A DNA stretch of 64,000 nt from Mycolicibacterium rutilum (GCF_900108565.1 NZ_LT629971.1:1488001-1552000); one strand, 5' to 3'; positions 24,832 through 33,371 are shown, numbered from the stretch's first letter. Program-made: numbers and translations. The notes: generated by a model from the sequence alone, not told the origin.

Positions 24832-25944
24832 ATGACGCAGACGAGTGCCGAAGCCGCCGGTGGAGCGGCCGCGACGGTCGGGGTGGTGCGCGAGTCCGGC
24901 GCCGACGAGCGCCGCGTCGCGCTGGTGCCCAAGGCGGTGGCGTCGCTGGTCAACAGCGGCCTGGCGGTGGTGGTCGAATCCGGAGCCGGTGAACGGGCGC
25001 TGCTGCCCGACGCGCTCTACACCGACGCCGGCGCGACGATCGGTGACGCCTGGGCCGCCGACGTGGTGGTCAAGGTGGCGCCGCCGAGCGCCGAGGAGGT
25101 CGGCCGGCTGCGGTCCGGGCAGACGCTGGTCGGGTTCCTCGCGCCGCGCGACACCGAGAACCAGATCGGCGCGCTACGGGCCGCGGGCGTGCAGGCGTTC
25201 GCCGTCGAGGCGATTCCGCGCATCTCGCGCGCGCAGGTGATGGACGCGCTGTCGTCGCAGGCCAACGTCGCCGGCTACAAGGCCGTGCTGCTCGCGGCCT
25301 GGGAGTCGACCCGGTTCTTCCCGATGCTGACTACCGCCGCCGGCACGGTGAAACCCGCCACGGTGCTGGTGCTCGGTGTCGGGGTGGCCGGACTGCAGGC
25401 GCTGGCCACCGCCAAGCGGCTCGGCGCGCGCACCACCGGCTACGACGTGCGCCCCGAGGTCGCCGACCAGGTGCGCTCGGTCGGCGCCCAGTGGCTGGAC
25501 CTCGGCATCGAGGCGGCCGGCGAGGGCGGCTACGCCCGCGAACTGTCCGACGAGGAACGCGCGCAGCAGCAGAAGGAACTCGAGCGCGCGATCACCGGGT
25601 TCGACGTCGTGATCACCACCGCCCTGGTCCCCGGACGGCCGGCGCCGCGGCTCGTCACCGCCGCCGCCGTCGAAGGTATGAAGCCGGGCAGCGTCGTGGT
25701 GGACCTGGCCGGGGAGACCGGCGGCAACTGTGAGCTCACCGAGCCGGGCCGCACCGTCATCAAGCACGGGGTGACGATCTCGTCGCCGCTGAACCTGCCC
25801 GCGACCATGCCCGAGCACGCCAGCGAGCTGTATTCGAAGAACGTCACGTCGCTGCTGGAGCTGCTGATCACCGACGGCGTACTGGCACCGGATTTCGACG
25901 ACGAGGTCGTGGCGGCCTCCTGCGTCACCCGAGGAGAGAACTGA
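24832..25944 (+). CDS. pntAA: NAD(P) transhydrogenase subunit alpha part 1
   Basis: The 370-residue peripheral NAD(H)-binding domain I of proton-translocating transhydrogenase, which drives NADPH formation from NADH with the proton-motive force. It shows VGVVRESGADERRVALVPK at the N-terminus, the Rossmann motif VLVLGVGVAGLQALATAKRLGA (~180), and YDVRPEVADQVRSVGAQWLD (~205). It is almost superposable on my recollection of M. tuberculosis Rv0155. ATG 24832 is chosen over GTG 24823. Stop and next start overlap as TGATG. Confidence 0.95.
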   Translation: MTQTSAEAAGGAAATVGVVRESGADERRVALVPKAVASLVNSGLAVVVESGAGERALLPDALYTDAGATIGDAWAADVVVKVAPPSAEEVGRLRSGQTLVGFLAPRDTENQIGALRAAGVQAFAVEAIPRISRAQVMDALSSQANVAGYKAVLLAAWESTRFFPMLTTAAGTVKPATVLVLGVGVAGLQALATAKRLGARTTGYDVRPEVADQVRSVGAQWLDLGIEAAGEGGYARELSDEERAQQQKELERAITGFDVVITTALVPGRPAPRLVTAAAVEGMKPGSVVVDLAGETGGNCELTEPGRTVIKHGVTISSPLNLPATMPEHASELYSKNVTSLLELLITDGVLAPDFDDEVVAASCVTRGEN

Positions 25945-26270
25945 TGTACGACCAGCTGCTGGCCAACCTCGCGATCCTGGTGCTGGCGGGATTCGTCGGG
26001 TTCGCCGTGATCTCGAAGGTGCCCAACACCTTGCACACCCCGCTGATGTCGGGCACCAACGCGATCCACGGCATCGTGGTGCTCGGCGCGCTGATCGTGC
26101 TGGGTGACCTGCCCGCCGACGCGCACTGGGGCGTGCGGGCCATCGCGTTCCTGGCGCTGATCTTCGGCACGCTCAACGTCATCGGCGGCTTCCTGGTCAC
26201 CGACCGGATGCTGGGCATGTTCAAGGGCCGCGGGTCCGACATCAAAGCCGTTGAGGCGGGCCGCAAGTGA
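25944..26270 (+). CDS. pntAB: NAD(P) transhydrogenase subunit alpha part 2
   Basis: A 108-residue membrane subunit with three hydrophobic helices (~8-30, 45-62, 68-90) including HTPLMSGTNAIHGIVVLGAL, the conserved proton-channel segment. It is the short PntAB of the split three-subunit form found in mycobacteria. It is coupled to pntAA (TGATG) and to pntB (GTGA). Confidence 0.95.
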   Translation: MYDQLLANLAILVLAGFVGFAVISKVPNTLHTPLMSGTNAIHGIVVLGALIVLGDLPADAHWGVRAIAFLALIFGTLNVIGGFLVTDRMLGMFKGRGSDIKAVEAGRK

Positions 26271-27700
26271 ACCACCTCGTCACCGTCCTCTACATCGTCG
26301 CGTTCGGCCTGTTCATCCTCGGCCTGTCCGGGCTGACCGGGCCGAAGACCGCCGTGCGCGGCAACTGGATCGCCGCGACGGGCATGGCCATCGCCGTGGT
26401 CGCCACGCTGATCAAGGTGCGCGACACCGCGCCGATCAACTGGATCCTGATCGCCGCCGGCCTCGCCCTCGGCGTGATTCTCGGTGTGCCGCCGGCGAAG
26501 AAGACCAAGATGACCGCGATGCCGCAGCTGGTCGCGCTGTTCAACGGCGTCGGCGGCGGTACGGTCGCGCTGATCGCGTGGGCGGAGTTCATCGAGACCG
26601 ACGGCTTCGCGCACTTCACCGCCGACCAGCATCCGACGGTCGCGCTGGTGGCCGGCTCCCTGTTCGCCGCGATCATCGGCTCGGTGTCGTTCTGGGGTTC
26701 GCTGGTGGCGTTCCTCAAGCTCCAGGAGTCGATCCCCAAGAACGTCGAGAAGCGACTCGTCGCCTCGGCCAAGCTGTTTCAGGCCGCCAACGTCCTGCTG
26801 CTGCTCGGCGCCACCGCCGCGGCGATCTACATCGGGCTCAACGCCGGCACCGGCAGCGCGCCCTGGACCATCATCGTGGTGCTGGTGCTCGCCGGCCTGA
26901 TGGGCCTGTTCGTGGTGTTCCCGATCGGCGGCGCCGACATGCCGGTGGTCATCTCGCTGCTCAACGCGTTGACCGGGTTGTCAGCCGCGGCAGCAGGTTT
27001 GGCGCTCAACAACACCGCGATGATCGTCGCGGGCATGATCGTCGGCGCCTCGGGTTCGATCCTGACCAACCTGATGGCCGTGGCGATGAACCGGTCGATC
27101 CCGGCGATCGTGTTCGGCTCGTTCGGCGGCGGCGCCACCGCGGTGGCCGGGCCCGGCGGCGAGCAGGGCACCGTAAAGTCCACCTCGGCCGCCGACGCCG
27201 CGATCCAGATGGCCTACGCCAACCAGGTGATCGTGGTGCCCGGCTACGGGTTGGCCGTCGCCCAGGCGCAGCACACCGTCAAGGAGATGGCCGATCTGCT
27301 CGAAAGCAAGGGCGTCGAGGTCAAGTACGCCATCCATCCGGTCGCGGGCCGCATGCCGGGGCACATGAACGTGCTGCTGGCCGAGGCCGACGTCGAGTAC
27401 GACGCGATGAAGGAGATGGACGACATCAACGGTGAGTTCAACCGCACCGACGTCACGCTCGTCATCGGCGCCAACGACGTCACCAATCCCGCGGCGCGCA
27501 CCGACCCGAGCTCCCCTATTCATGGCATGCCGATCCTCAACGTCGACGAGTCGCGCTCGGTGATCGTGCTCAAGCGGTCGATGAGTTCGGGCTACGCCGG
27601 CATCGAGAACCCGTTGTTCTTCCTCGACCACACCTCGATGCTGTTCGGCGACGCCAAGAAGTCCGTCGGCGAGGTCATCGAGGAACTCAAGGCGCTCTGA
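26267..27700 (+). CDS. pntB: NAD(P) transhydrogenase subunit beta
   Basis: A 477-residue subunit with N-terminal membrane domain II (about nine helices, to ~residue 270) and C-terminal NADP(H)-binding domain III. Domain III shows VIVVPGYGLAVAQAQHTVKE (~325), AIHPVAGRMPGHMNVLLAEA (~358) and IGANDVTNPAARTDPSSPI (~400). GTG start overlaps the pntAB stop. It completes the pntAA-AB-B operon as in Rv0155-Rv0157. Confidence 0.95.
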   Translation: MNHLVTVLYIVAFGLFILGLSGLTGPKTAVRGNWIAATGMAIAVVATLIKVRDTAPINWILIAAGLALGVILGVPPAKKTKMTAMPQLVALFNGVGGGTVALIAWAEFIETDGFAHFTADQHPTVALVAGSLFAAIIGSVSFWGSLVAFLKLQESIPKNVEKRLVASAKLFQAANVLLLLGATAAAIYIGLNAGTGSAPWTIIVVLVLAGLMGLFVVFPIGGADMPVVISLLNALTGLSAAAAGLALNNTAMIVAGMIVGASGSILTNLMAVAMNRSIPAIVFGSFGGGATAVAGPGGEQGTVKSTSAADAAIQMAYANQVIVVPGYGLAVAQAQHTVKEMADLLESKGVEVKYAIHPVAGRMPGHMNVLLAEADVEYDAMKEMDDINGEFNRTDVTLVIGANDVTNPAARTDPSSPIHGMPILNVDESRSVIVLKRSMSSGYAGIENPLFFLDHTSMLFGDAKKSVGEVIEELKAL

Positions 27701-27718
27701 CTACCGGCTAGCCGGTAG
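27701..27718 (+). terminator. perfect palindrome directly after pntB stop
   Basis: CTACCGGCTAGCCGGTAG is an 18-bp perfect palindrome with no spacer, starting at the base after the pntB TGA. A hairpin from it would have a very tight loop and no U-tract. It could equally be an operator. Assignment as terminator is by position only. Confidence 0.35.
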
Positions 27719-27760
27719 CGGCTTCTGCTGCCAGCGTCATTGGCCGGTGCCCGCGGCCGC

Positions 27761-27792
27761 GGTGAGATCGACGTAACCGAAAAGATCTCACC
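27761..27792 (+). promoter_or_regulatory. 5'-UTR hairpin abutting the cutinase Shine-Dalgarno
   Basis: GGTGAGATC (27761-27769) and GATCTCACC (27784-27792) form a perfect 9-bp stem with a 14-base loop. AAGGAGG (27793-27799) begins at the very next base and leads to the ATG at 27804. A stem ending exactly at the ribosome-binding site could stabilise the mRNA or tune translation. Confidence 0.5.
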
Positions 27793-27803
27793 AAGGAGGC
27801 GGC

Positions 27804-28508
27804 ATGTCCAACAAGTCGAGGGCCGGCGCGCTGGCCACACTGGGCGCAACGCTGGGCATGCTCGGCGCGATGATCGGGTTGGCGCCCAGCGCGCAGGCCG
27901 ACGCGTGCGCCGACGTCGACGTGGTGTTCGCCCGCGGCACAGGAGAACCGGTGGGTCTGGGCCGCGAGGGCGAGGCGTTCGTCGACGCGCTGCGCGGTGC
28001 ACTGCCCGGCAAGACCGTCGCCTCCTACGCGGTGAACTACCCCGCCTCCTACGACTTCCTCAAGGCCACCGACGGCGCCAACGACGCCAGCGCCTATCTG
28101 CAGACCACGGCCGCGGCCTGCCCGGACACCAGCTTCGTGCTCGGCGGCTACTCGCAGGGCGCGGCGGTGATCGACATCCTCACCGCCGCACCGGGGCCCG
28201 TCCTGGACTTCACCGACCCGCTGCCGCCCGCGGTCGCCGACCGGGTCGCGGCCGTCGCGGTGTTCGGCAACCCCTCGGACCGCATCGGGAAGCCGCTGAC
28301 CACCGCCAGCCCGCTGTTCGGGGCCAAGACCGTCGAGCTGTGCAACGGCGCCGACCCGGTGTGCTCCCCCGGCAACGACCGCGCCGCGCACAGCCTCTAC
28401 GTCGAATCGGGTCTGGTGGACCAGGGCGCCGCGTTCGCCGCAGGCCGGCTGACCGCGCCCGTGCCGCCGGCCGCGCAGCTGGCGGCGAACGTAAGCTCGG
28501 GCGGGTGA
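27804..28508 (+). CDS. cutinase-like secreted esterase (Culp family)
   Basis: A 234-residue protein with a signal peptide (cleavage near AQA-DA, ~33) followed by a serine alpha/beta hydrolase. The opening CADVDVVFARGTGE, the nucleophile motif GGYSQGAAV (~112-120) and CSPGNDRAAHSLY near 190-205 (Asp and His of the triad) match mycobacterial cutinase-like proteins. Cysteines at CADVD/AACPD and ELCNG/PVCSP would form the two family disulfides. Probable action on extracellular or envelope lipid esters. Strong AAGGAGG before the ATG. It overlaps DUF3159 by 4 bases. Confidence 0.9.
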   Translation: MSNKSRAGALATLGATLGMLGAMIGLAPSAQADACADVDVVFARGTGEPVGLGREGEAFVDALRGALPGKTVASYAVNYPASYDFLKATDGANDASAYLQTTAAACPDTSFVLGGYSQGAAVIDILTAAPGPVLDFTDPLPPAVADRVAAVAVFGNPSDRIGKPLTTASPLFGAKTVELCNGADPVCSPGNDRAAHSLYVESGLVDQGAAFAAGRLTAPVPPAAQLAANVSSGG

Positions 28509-29122
28509 CGGACCGACGCCCGCCAGTCGAGACGCTGCTGGCCCGTGCCGGCGGCGTCCGCGGGTTGGTCTACTCCGGGTTGCCGGTCGCGGTGTTCGCC
28601 GCGACGTCGACCACCGTCGGGTTGCTGCCCGCCACCGCCGCGGCCGTCGGCGTTGCGGCGCTGGCGCTGGGTTGGCAACTGCTGCAACGGGAATCGACCC
28701 GCCCGGCACTGTTCGGGTTCGCAGGCGTCGCCGCGTGCGCGGCGGTCGCGCTGATCACCGGCCGGGCCAAGGACTTCTACCTGCCCGGCATCTGGATGTA
28801 CCTCGGCCTGGCGATCCTGTTCACCACGTCGCTGGTGGTGCGCCGCCCGCTGGTCGGTGTGGTGTGGGCGTGGATCACCGGCCGCGACGGCACCTGGCGA
28901 CGTATCGGGCGGGTGCGGTTGGCGTTCGACATCGCGACCGCGGTGATGGCGACCGCGTCGTGGTCGCGGTTCCTGGTGCAGTACCACCTCTATGACACCG
29001 ACCAGGCCGGCCTGCTCGCGGTCGCGCGCGTCGCGATGGGCTGGCCGATCTTCGTCGTCACCTCGTCGGTCATCTACCTCGCGATCCGCACCGCGATCCG
29101 CACGCTGCCCCGATCGGCCTGA
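28505..29122 (+). CDS. DUF3159 membrane protein
   Basis: A 205-residue protein with about five or six hydrophobic segments. RPALFGFAGVAACAAVALIT followed by GRAKDFYLPGIWMYLG and VRRPLVGVVWAWI matches the DUF3159 signature. Function unknown. GTG 28505 overlaps the cutinase stop (GTGA), so the two are translationally coupled; the long open frame upstream is only a shadow of the cutinase gene. Confidence 0.82.
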   Translation: MTDRRPPVETLLARAGGVRGLVYSGLPVAVFAATSTTVGLLPATAAAVGVAALALGWQLLQRESTRPALFGFAGVAACAAVALITGRAKDFYLPGIWMYLGLAILFTTSLVVRRPLVGVVWAWITGRDGTWRRIGRVRLAFDIATAVMATASWSRFLVQYHLYDTDQAGLLAVARVAMGWPIFVVTSSVIYLAIRTAIRTLPRSA

Positions 29123-29239
29123 CACCCGGCGCGGAGTTTTGCTCGCGCTGAGCGCAGATATTCACGGCCGTGTCACCGGCCGGTACCAATACCGAGGTGA
29201 ACGCGACTCTGCCTGCCGACCGCGACGAGGTCGCCCGCC

Positions 29240-30091
29240 GTGTCCGTATTCGTTGACATCACGCCCGACGATCCCGTCGTCGCGGCGCCCCCTGCCCGGA
29301 AGTGGCGCGCCCGGCTGACCCGCGCCGCGCTGCCGCTGCTGTCGCTGCTGGTGTTCTTCGCCGTCTGGCAACTGGTCGCGGTCAGCGGAATCTGGAACCA
29401 GACGTTCGTGCCGTCTCCGGGCACGGTGTGGCGCGCGTTCGTCGACATCTCCTCGACGCACGACGGGGTCCGCGGATACGCGGGCTACCTGCTGTGGGAG
29501 CACCTCTACATGACGCTGCGCCGGGTGTTCGCCGGCGTGGTGATCGGCGTCGCGCTCGGTGTGCTGCTGGGGCTGGTGATGGGGTCGATCAGCTGGGTGC
29601 GCAGCGTGCTCGAGCCGTGGCTGACGTTCCTGCGTGCGCTGCCGCCGCTGGCCTACTTCTTCCTGCTGGTGATCTGGCTCGGCATCGACGAGGCACCGAA
29701 GATCACGCTGCTGGCGCTCGCGGCGCTGCCCCCGGCCGCGGTGGCGACGACGGCCGCGGTGCTGGCCGCGCCGGTCGGGCTGCAGGAGGCCGCGCGGGCG
29801 CTGGGCGCCTCGCGCGGCGAGGTCATCCGCGACGTCGTCGTCCCCTCGGCGCTGCCGGAGACGTTCACCGGTATCCGGCTGGCGGTCGGGATGGCGTACT
29901 CATCGGTCGTCGCCGCCGAACTGTTCAACGGCATCCCCGGCGTCGGGGGCTTGGTCAAAGACGCCAGCAACTACAACAACACGCCCGTGGTGCTGGTCGG
30001 CATCTTCGCGATCGGCATCTCGGGTCTGCTCATCGACGGTCTACTGCGCGCGATCGAACGGCGCAGCGTTCCCTGGAGAGGAAAGATATGA
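29240..30091 (+). CDS. ABC transporter permease (SsuC/TauC type)
   Basis: A 283-residue inner-membrane permease with about six helices and the EAA-like cytoplasmic loop EAARALGASRGEVIRDVVVP (~185-205) that contacts the ATPase. The closest architecture is the sulfonate/taurine/nitrate permease family (VAVSGIWNQTFVPSPGTVW opening). Start GTG 29240 has no convincing Shine-Dalgarno. It is first of three overlapping genes (permease, binding protein, ATPase). Confidence 0.88.
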   Translation: MSVFVDITPDDPVVAAPPARKWRARLTRAALPLLSLLVFFAVWQLVAVSGIWNQTFVPSPGTVWRAFVDISSTHDGVRGYAGYLLWEHLYMTLRRVFAGVVIGVALGVLLGLVMGSISWVRSVLEPWLTFLRALPPLAYFFLLVIWLGIDEAPKITLLALAALPPAAVATTAAVLAAPVGLQEAARALGASRGEVIRDVVVPSALPETFTGIRLAVGMAYSSVVAAELFNGIPGVGGLVKDASNYNNTPVVLVGIFAIGISGLLIDGLLRAIERRSVPWRGKI

Positions 30092-31116
30092 AGTTCAAAA
30101 CGCTTGTGGCGGTGGCAGCCGCGGCCGTGCTTGCGCTGGCCGGCTGCTCGGTCGACAAGTCGGAACAATCGGCCGACAGGCCGACGATCCGGATCGGATA
30201 CCAGACATTCCCCAGCGGGGACCTGATCGTCAAGAACAACAGGTGGCTCGAGGAGGCGCTGCCGGACTACAACATCAAGTGGACGAAGTTCGACTCCGGC
30301 GCCGACGTCAACACCGCGTTCGTCGCCAAGGAACTCGACTTCGGCGCGCTGGGTTCGAGCCCGGTCGCGCGCGGGCTGTCAGCGCCGCTGAACATCCCCT
30401 ACAAGGTGGCGTTCGTGCTCGACGTCGCCGGCGACAACGAGGCGCTGGTCGCGCGCAACGGCAGCGGCGTGAACACCATCGCCGAACTGAAGGGTAAGCG
30501 GGTCGCCACCCCGTTCGCCTCGACCGCGCACTATAGTCTGCTCGCCGCGCTCGCGCAGAACAATCTGTCGGCCAACGATCTTCAGCTCGTCGACCTGCAG
30601 CCGCAGGCCATCCTGGCGGCGTTCGACCGTGGCGACATCGACGCCGGGTACTCGTGGCTGCCCACGCTCGATCAGCTCCGGAAGAACGGCAAGGATTTGA
30701 TCACCAGCCGGCAGCTGGCCAAGGACGGCAAGCCGACCCTCGACCTCGCGGTCGTCGCCGACGAGTTCGCGTCGGTGCATCCGGAGGTCGTCGACGTCTG
30801 GCGCCAGCAGCAGGCGCGCGCACTCGATGTCATCCACACCGACCCGGGCGCCGCGGCCAAGGCGATCGCCGCCGAAATCGGCCTGACCCCAACAGAAGTC
30901 GAGGGCCAGCTCAAGCAGGGCGTCTACCTCACGCCGCAGGAGGTCGCCTCGGCGGAGTGGTTGGGCTCCGACGGCGAGCCGGGCAATCTCGCGGTCAACC
31001 TGCAGAGCGCCTCGCAGTTCCTCGCCGACCAGAAGCAGATCCCCGAAGCGGCGCCGCTGGCGACGTTCCAGGACGCGATCTACACGAAGGGCCTGCCGGG
31101 TGTCCTCACCCAGTGA
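30088..31116 (+). CDS. ABC transporter substrate-binding lipoprotein (TauA/SsuA type)
   Basis: A 342-residue protein with a lipoprotein signal ending in LALAGC (~Cys 19), then IRIGYQTFPSGDLIVKNN and GADVNTAFVAKELDFGALGS typical of TauA-like periplasmic binding proteins. ATG 30088 overlaps the permease stop and is preceded by GGAGAGGAAAG. The ligand is probably a sulfonate or similar organic anion, by family only. Confidence 0.88.
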   Translation: MKFKTLVAVAAAAVLALAGCSVDKSEQSADRPTIRIGYQTFPSGDLIVKNNRWLEEALPDYNIKWTKFDSGADVNTAFVAKELDFGALGSSPVARGLSAPLNIPYKVAFVLDVAGDNEALVARNGSGVNTIAELKGKRVATPFASTAHYSLLAALAQNNLSANDLQLVDLQPQAILAAFDRGDIDAGYSWLPTLDQLRKNGKDLITSRQLAKDGKPTLDLAVVADEFASVHPEVVDVWRQQQARALDVIHTDPGAAAKAIAAEIGLTPTEVEGQLKQGVYLTPQEVASAEWLGSDGEPGNLAVNLQSASQFLADQKQIPEAAPLATFQDAIYTKGLPGVLTQ

Positions 31117-31879
31117 CGGCACCATCCGCATTGCCGGCGTGCGGCATCGGTACGGGCGCGGTGGCGACGAGGTCACCGCGCTCGGCCCCGTCGACCTCAC
31201 CGTGGAACCCGGCGCGTTCCTGGTGCTGGTCGGGGCGTCCGGGTGCGGCAAGAGCACGCTGCTGCGGCTGCTGGCCGGCTTCGAGACGCCGAGCGAGGGC
31301 TCGGTCCGGGTCGCCGGGACTGCGCCGACGCCCGGTGTGACCGCCGGCGTGGTGTTCCAGCAGCCGCGGCTGTTCCCGTGGCGCACCGTCGGCGGCAACG
31401 TCGACCTCGCGCTGAAGTACGCCGGGGTGCCGCGCGAGCGGCGCGCCGAACGACGCGACCAACTGCTGGCGCGCGTCGGCCTCGAGGGCACCGCGGGCCG
31501 CAAGATCTGGGAGATCAGCGGCGGCCAGCAGCAGCGGGTCGCGATCGCACGGGCGCTGGCCGCCGAGACACCGCTGTTCCTGCTCGACGAGCCGTTCGCC
31601 GCGCTCGACGCGCTGACCCGCGAGCTGCTGCAGGAAGACGTCCGCCAGGTCAGCGCCGAGACCGGGCGCACCACGGTGTTCGTCACCCACAGCGCCGACG
31701 AGGCCGCGTTCCTCGGATCGCGGATCGTGGTGCTCACCCGCCGGCCCGGCCAGGTCGCCCTGGACATCCCGGTCGACCTGCCCCGCACCGGAGTCGACGC
31801 CGACGAGCTGCGCCGCTCGCCGGAGTACGCGGAGCTGCGCGCCGAGGTGGGCCGCGCCGTCAAGGCGGCCGCGGCGTAA
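31100..31879 (+). CDS. ABC transporter ATP-binding protein (TauB/SsuB type)
   Basis: A 259-residue ATPase. Walker A is GASGCGKST (~46-54), Q-loop VVFQQPRLFPW (~90), signature ISGGQQQRVAIARAL (~137-151) and Walker B LFLLDEPFAALD (~158-169), with the switch His in VFVTHSADEA (~193). It overlaps the binding-protein gene by 17 bases. With the permease and lipoprotein it makes a complete importer. This operon sits between pntB and the Rv0158-like gene, where I recall nothing equivalent in M. tuberculosis. Confidence 0.92.
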   Translation: MSSPSDGTIRIAGVRHRYGRGGDEVTALGPVDLTVEPGAFLVLVGASGCGKSTLLRLLAGFETPSEGSVRVAGTAPTPGVTAGVVFQQPRLFPWRTVGGNVDLALKYAGVPRERRAERRDQLLARVGLEGTAGRKIWEISGGQQQRVAIARALAAETPLFLLDEPFAALDALTRELLQEDVRQVSAETGRTTVFVTHSADEAAFLGSRIVVLTRRPGQVALDIPVDLPRTGVDADELRRSPEYAELRAEVGRAVKAAAA

Positions 31880-31924
31880 GCGCGCCACGCGGTTCAGCGG
31901 CAGGCGGTCGGGTAATCCCCCGGC

Positions 31925-32452
31925 ATGGATATGCATGCGCTGCTGCAGAAGCCCGAATCGTTGGACACGCTGGACGCCACCGCCGACCTCACCGCGGGCG
32001 CGATCGACACCGTTCTCGGCGACGGGGCGCTGGCACAGGGACTGCGGGGTTCCTGGCTGGGCCACCCGACGCATCCGTTGCTGATCACTCTGCCGATCGG
32101 AGCGTGGCTGTCGTCGGCCGTGCTCGACCTCGTGTTCAAGGACCGCGACGCCGCGCGGCAGCTCATCGCCATCGGGCTGGCGGCGACACCGCCGGCGGTG
32201 CTGGTCGGCCTCGCGGAGTTCCCGACGCTGGGCAGGCGCCAACGCCGGGTCGGGCTGCTGCACGCCGCCGGGAACACCGTCGCCGCGGCCGCATTCCTGA
32301 TGGCCTACCGCAAGTACAAGCGCGGCAAGATCGGCGCGGCGCGCGCGTTCAGCGTGCTGGGATTGACCGCCGTCTCAGTGGGCGGTGCTCTGGGCGGACA
32401 TCTGTCCTACGCACAGGGTGCGGGTGTGCACCGCTGGCAGCTGATCGGTTAG
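31925..32452 (+). CDS. DUF2231 membrane protein
   Basis: A 175-residue protein with four hydrophobic segments (~50-70, 80-100, 112-130, 140-158) and the GHPTHPLLITLPIGAWLSS signature of DUF2231, whose His residues suggest a haem or metal-binding membrane protein. Function unknown. Its stop overlaps the stop of the 36-residue gene on the other strand by 4 bases. Confidence 0.85.
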   Translation: MDMHALLQKPESLDTLDATADLTAGAIDTVLGDGALAQGLRGSWLGHPTHPLLITLPIGAWLSSAVLDLVFKDRDAARQLIAIGLAATPPAVLVGLAEFPTLGRRQRRVGLLHAAGNTVAAAAFLMAYRKYKRGKIGAARAFSVLGLTAVSVGGALGGHLSYAQGAGVHRWQLIG

Positions 32453-32559
32453 ACCGGCGGGTACGCGGGGGGCGGGTAGACGCCGCGCAGGATCCAGGCG
32501 AACCAGTTGATGCCGTACTCCAGCTCGTCGCTCGCGTCATAGTCCGGATTCGGATCCAT
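32449..32559 (-). CDS. 36-residue protein, possible Rv0157A ortholog
   Basis: The ORF reads MDPNPDYDASDELEYGINWF, then AWILRGVYPPPAYPPV. It has an acidic head, an amphipathic aromatic middle and a Pro/Tyr tail. GAGAGGTGATGAC before the ATG is a strong Shine-Dalgarno. It lies between the transhydrogenase block and the Rv0158-like TetR gene, about where I recall M. tuberculosis Rv0157A. Role unknown; a membrane-surface peptide is possible. No signal peptide. Confidence 0.65.
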   Translation of the reverse strand: MDPNPDYDASDELEYGINWFAWILRGVYPPPAYPPV

Positions 32560-32639
32560 GTCATCACCTCTCGAGTGCGGCTGGTCACCGAAAGTCTAGA
32601 CCCGGCGTGGGGACCGCGACAGCCCCAACACCTAAACTG

Positions 32640-32653
32640 TCCAACCAGTTGAT
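32640..32653. promoter_or_regulatory. palindromic AAC-CA-GTT site upstream of tetR
   Basis: TCCAACCAGTTGAT lies 44 bases before the Rv0158-like start. It matches the KstR-type pattern TNNAACNNGTTNNA except at the last base, and also resembles the CCAACCGGTTGG site at 10318. It is more likely an operator for the adjacent TetR than a true KstR box. Confidence 0.35.
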
Positions 32654-32696
32654 TGATGTCCGGGTCCGCCCGGGCCTTGCCCCAGAGTGAGTCGCC

Positions 32697-33371
32697 ATGC
32701 CGCCTTCGGAGTCCAACGGGTTGTCCCGTCGCGAGGAGTTGTTGGCGGTCGCCACCAAACTCTTCGCGGCCCGCGGCTACCACGGCACCCGGATGGACGA
32801 CGTCGCCGACGCGGTCGGGCTGAACAAGGCGACGGTCTACCACTATTACGCGAGCAAGTCGCTGATCCTCTACGACATCTACAAGGGCGCCGCCGACTTC
32901 ACCGTCGACGCCCTGCACGACGATCCGTCGGCATCGGCCCGCGAGACCATCTACCACTTCACCCGCCGCCTGCTGGTCGGCATCGCCAGCGACATCGAGC
33001 GCGCCGCGGTGTACTTCCAGGAGGGCCCCTACATCGGTGAGTGGTTCACCGAGGAGCAGGTGGCCTACATCCGGGAGAAGGAAACCCAGGTCTACGAGCA
33101 CGTGCGCGACGTCATCGACCGCGGCATCGCCAGCGGCGAGTTCTACGACTGCGATTCACACGTGCTCGCGCTGGGCTACATCGGCATGACGTTGGGCGCC
33201 TACCGCTGGCTGCGCCCGCATGGCAGGCGCACCGCCCAGGAGATCGCGATCGAGTTCAGCACCGCGCTGCTGCGCGGGCTCATCCGCGACGAGGCGGTGC
33301 GCACCGAGTCGCCGCTGGGTGTGCCCGTCGACGCGCTGCCGGGCGAAGCGGACACCGCCACCACCGGCTGA
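32697..33371 (+). CDS. TetR-family regulator (Rv0158-like)
   Basis: A 224-residue regulator with HTH residues ~10-57 (MDDVADAVGLNKATVYHYYA), followed by the helical C-terminal domain and a Pro/Asp-rich tail. Position between the small gene and the acyl-CoA dehydrogenase fits Rv0158. The adjacent acyl-CoA dehydrogenase gene 21 bases downstream is a likely cotranscribed partner, suggesting an acyl-CoA type ligand. Confidence 0.85.
   Translation: MPPSESNGLSRREELLAVATKLFAARGYHGTRMDDVADAVGLNKATVYHYYASKSLILYDIYKGAADFTVDALHDDPSASARETIYHFTRRLLVGIASDIERAAVYFQEGPYIGEWFTEEQVAYIREKETQVYEHVRDVIDRGIASGEFYDCDSHVLALGYIGMTLGAYRWLRPHGRRTAQEIAIEFSTALLRGLIRDEAVRTESPLGVPVDALPGEADTATTG

Noticed and set aside
29197..29256. 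19-codon ORF before the ABC permease (MNATLPADRDEVARRVRIR)
   Set aside because: Considered as a sulfur-responsive leader peptide, but it has no cysteine run, no Shine-Dalgarno, and merely overlaps the permease start.
32640..32653. KstR box upstream of the Rv0158-like gene
   Set aside because: One defined position fails the KstR consensus, and no cholesterol-catabolism genes are adjacent. Kept only as a generic palindrome.
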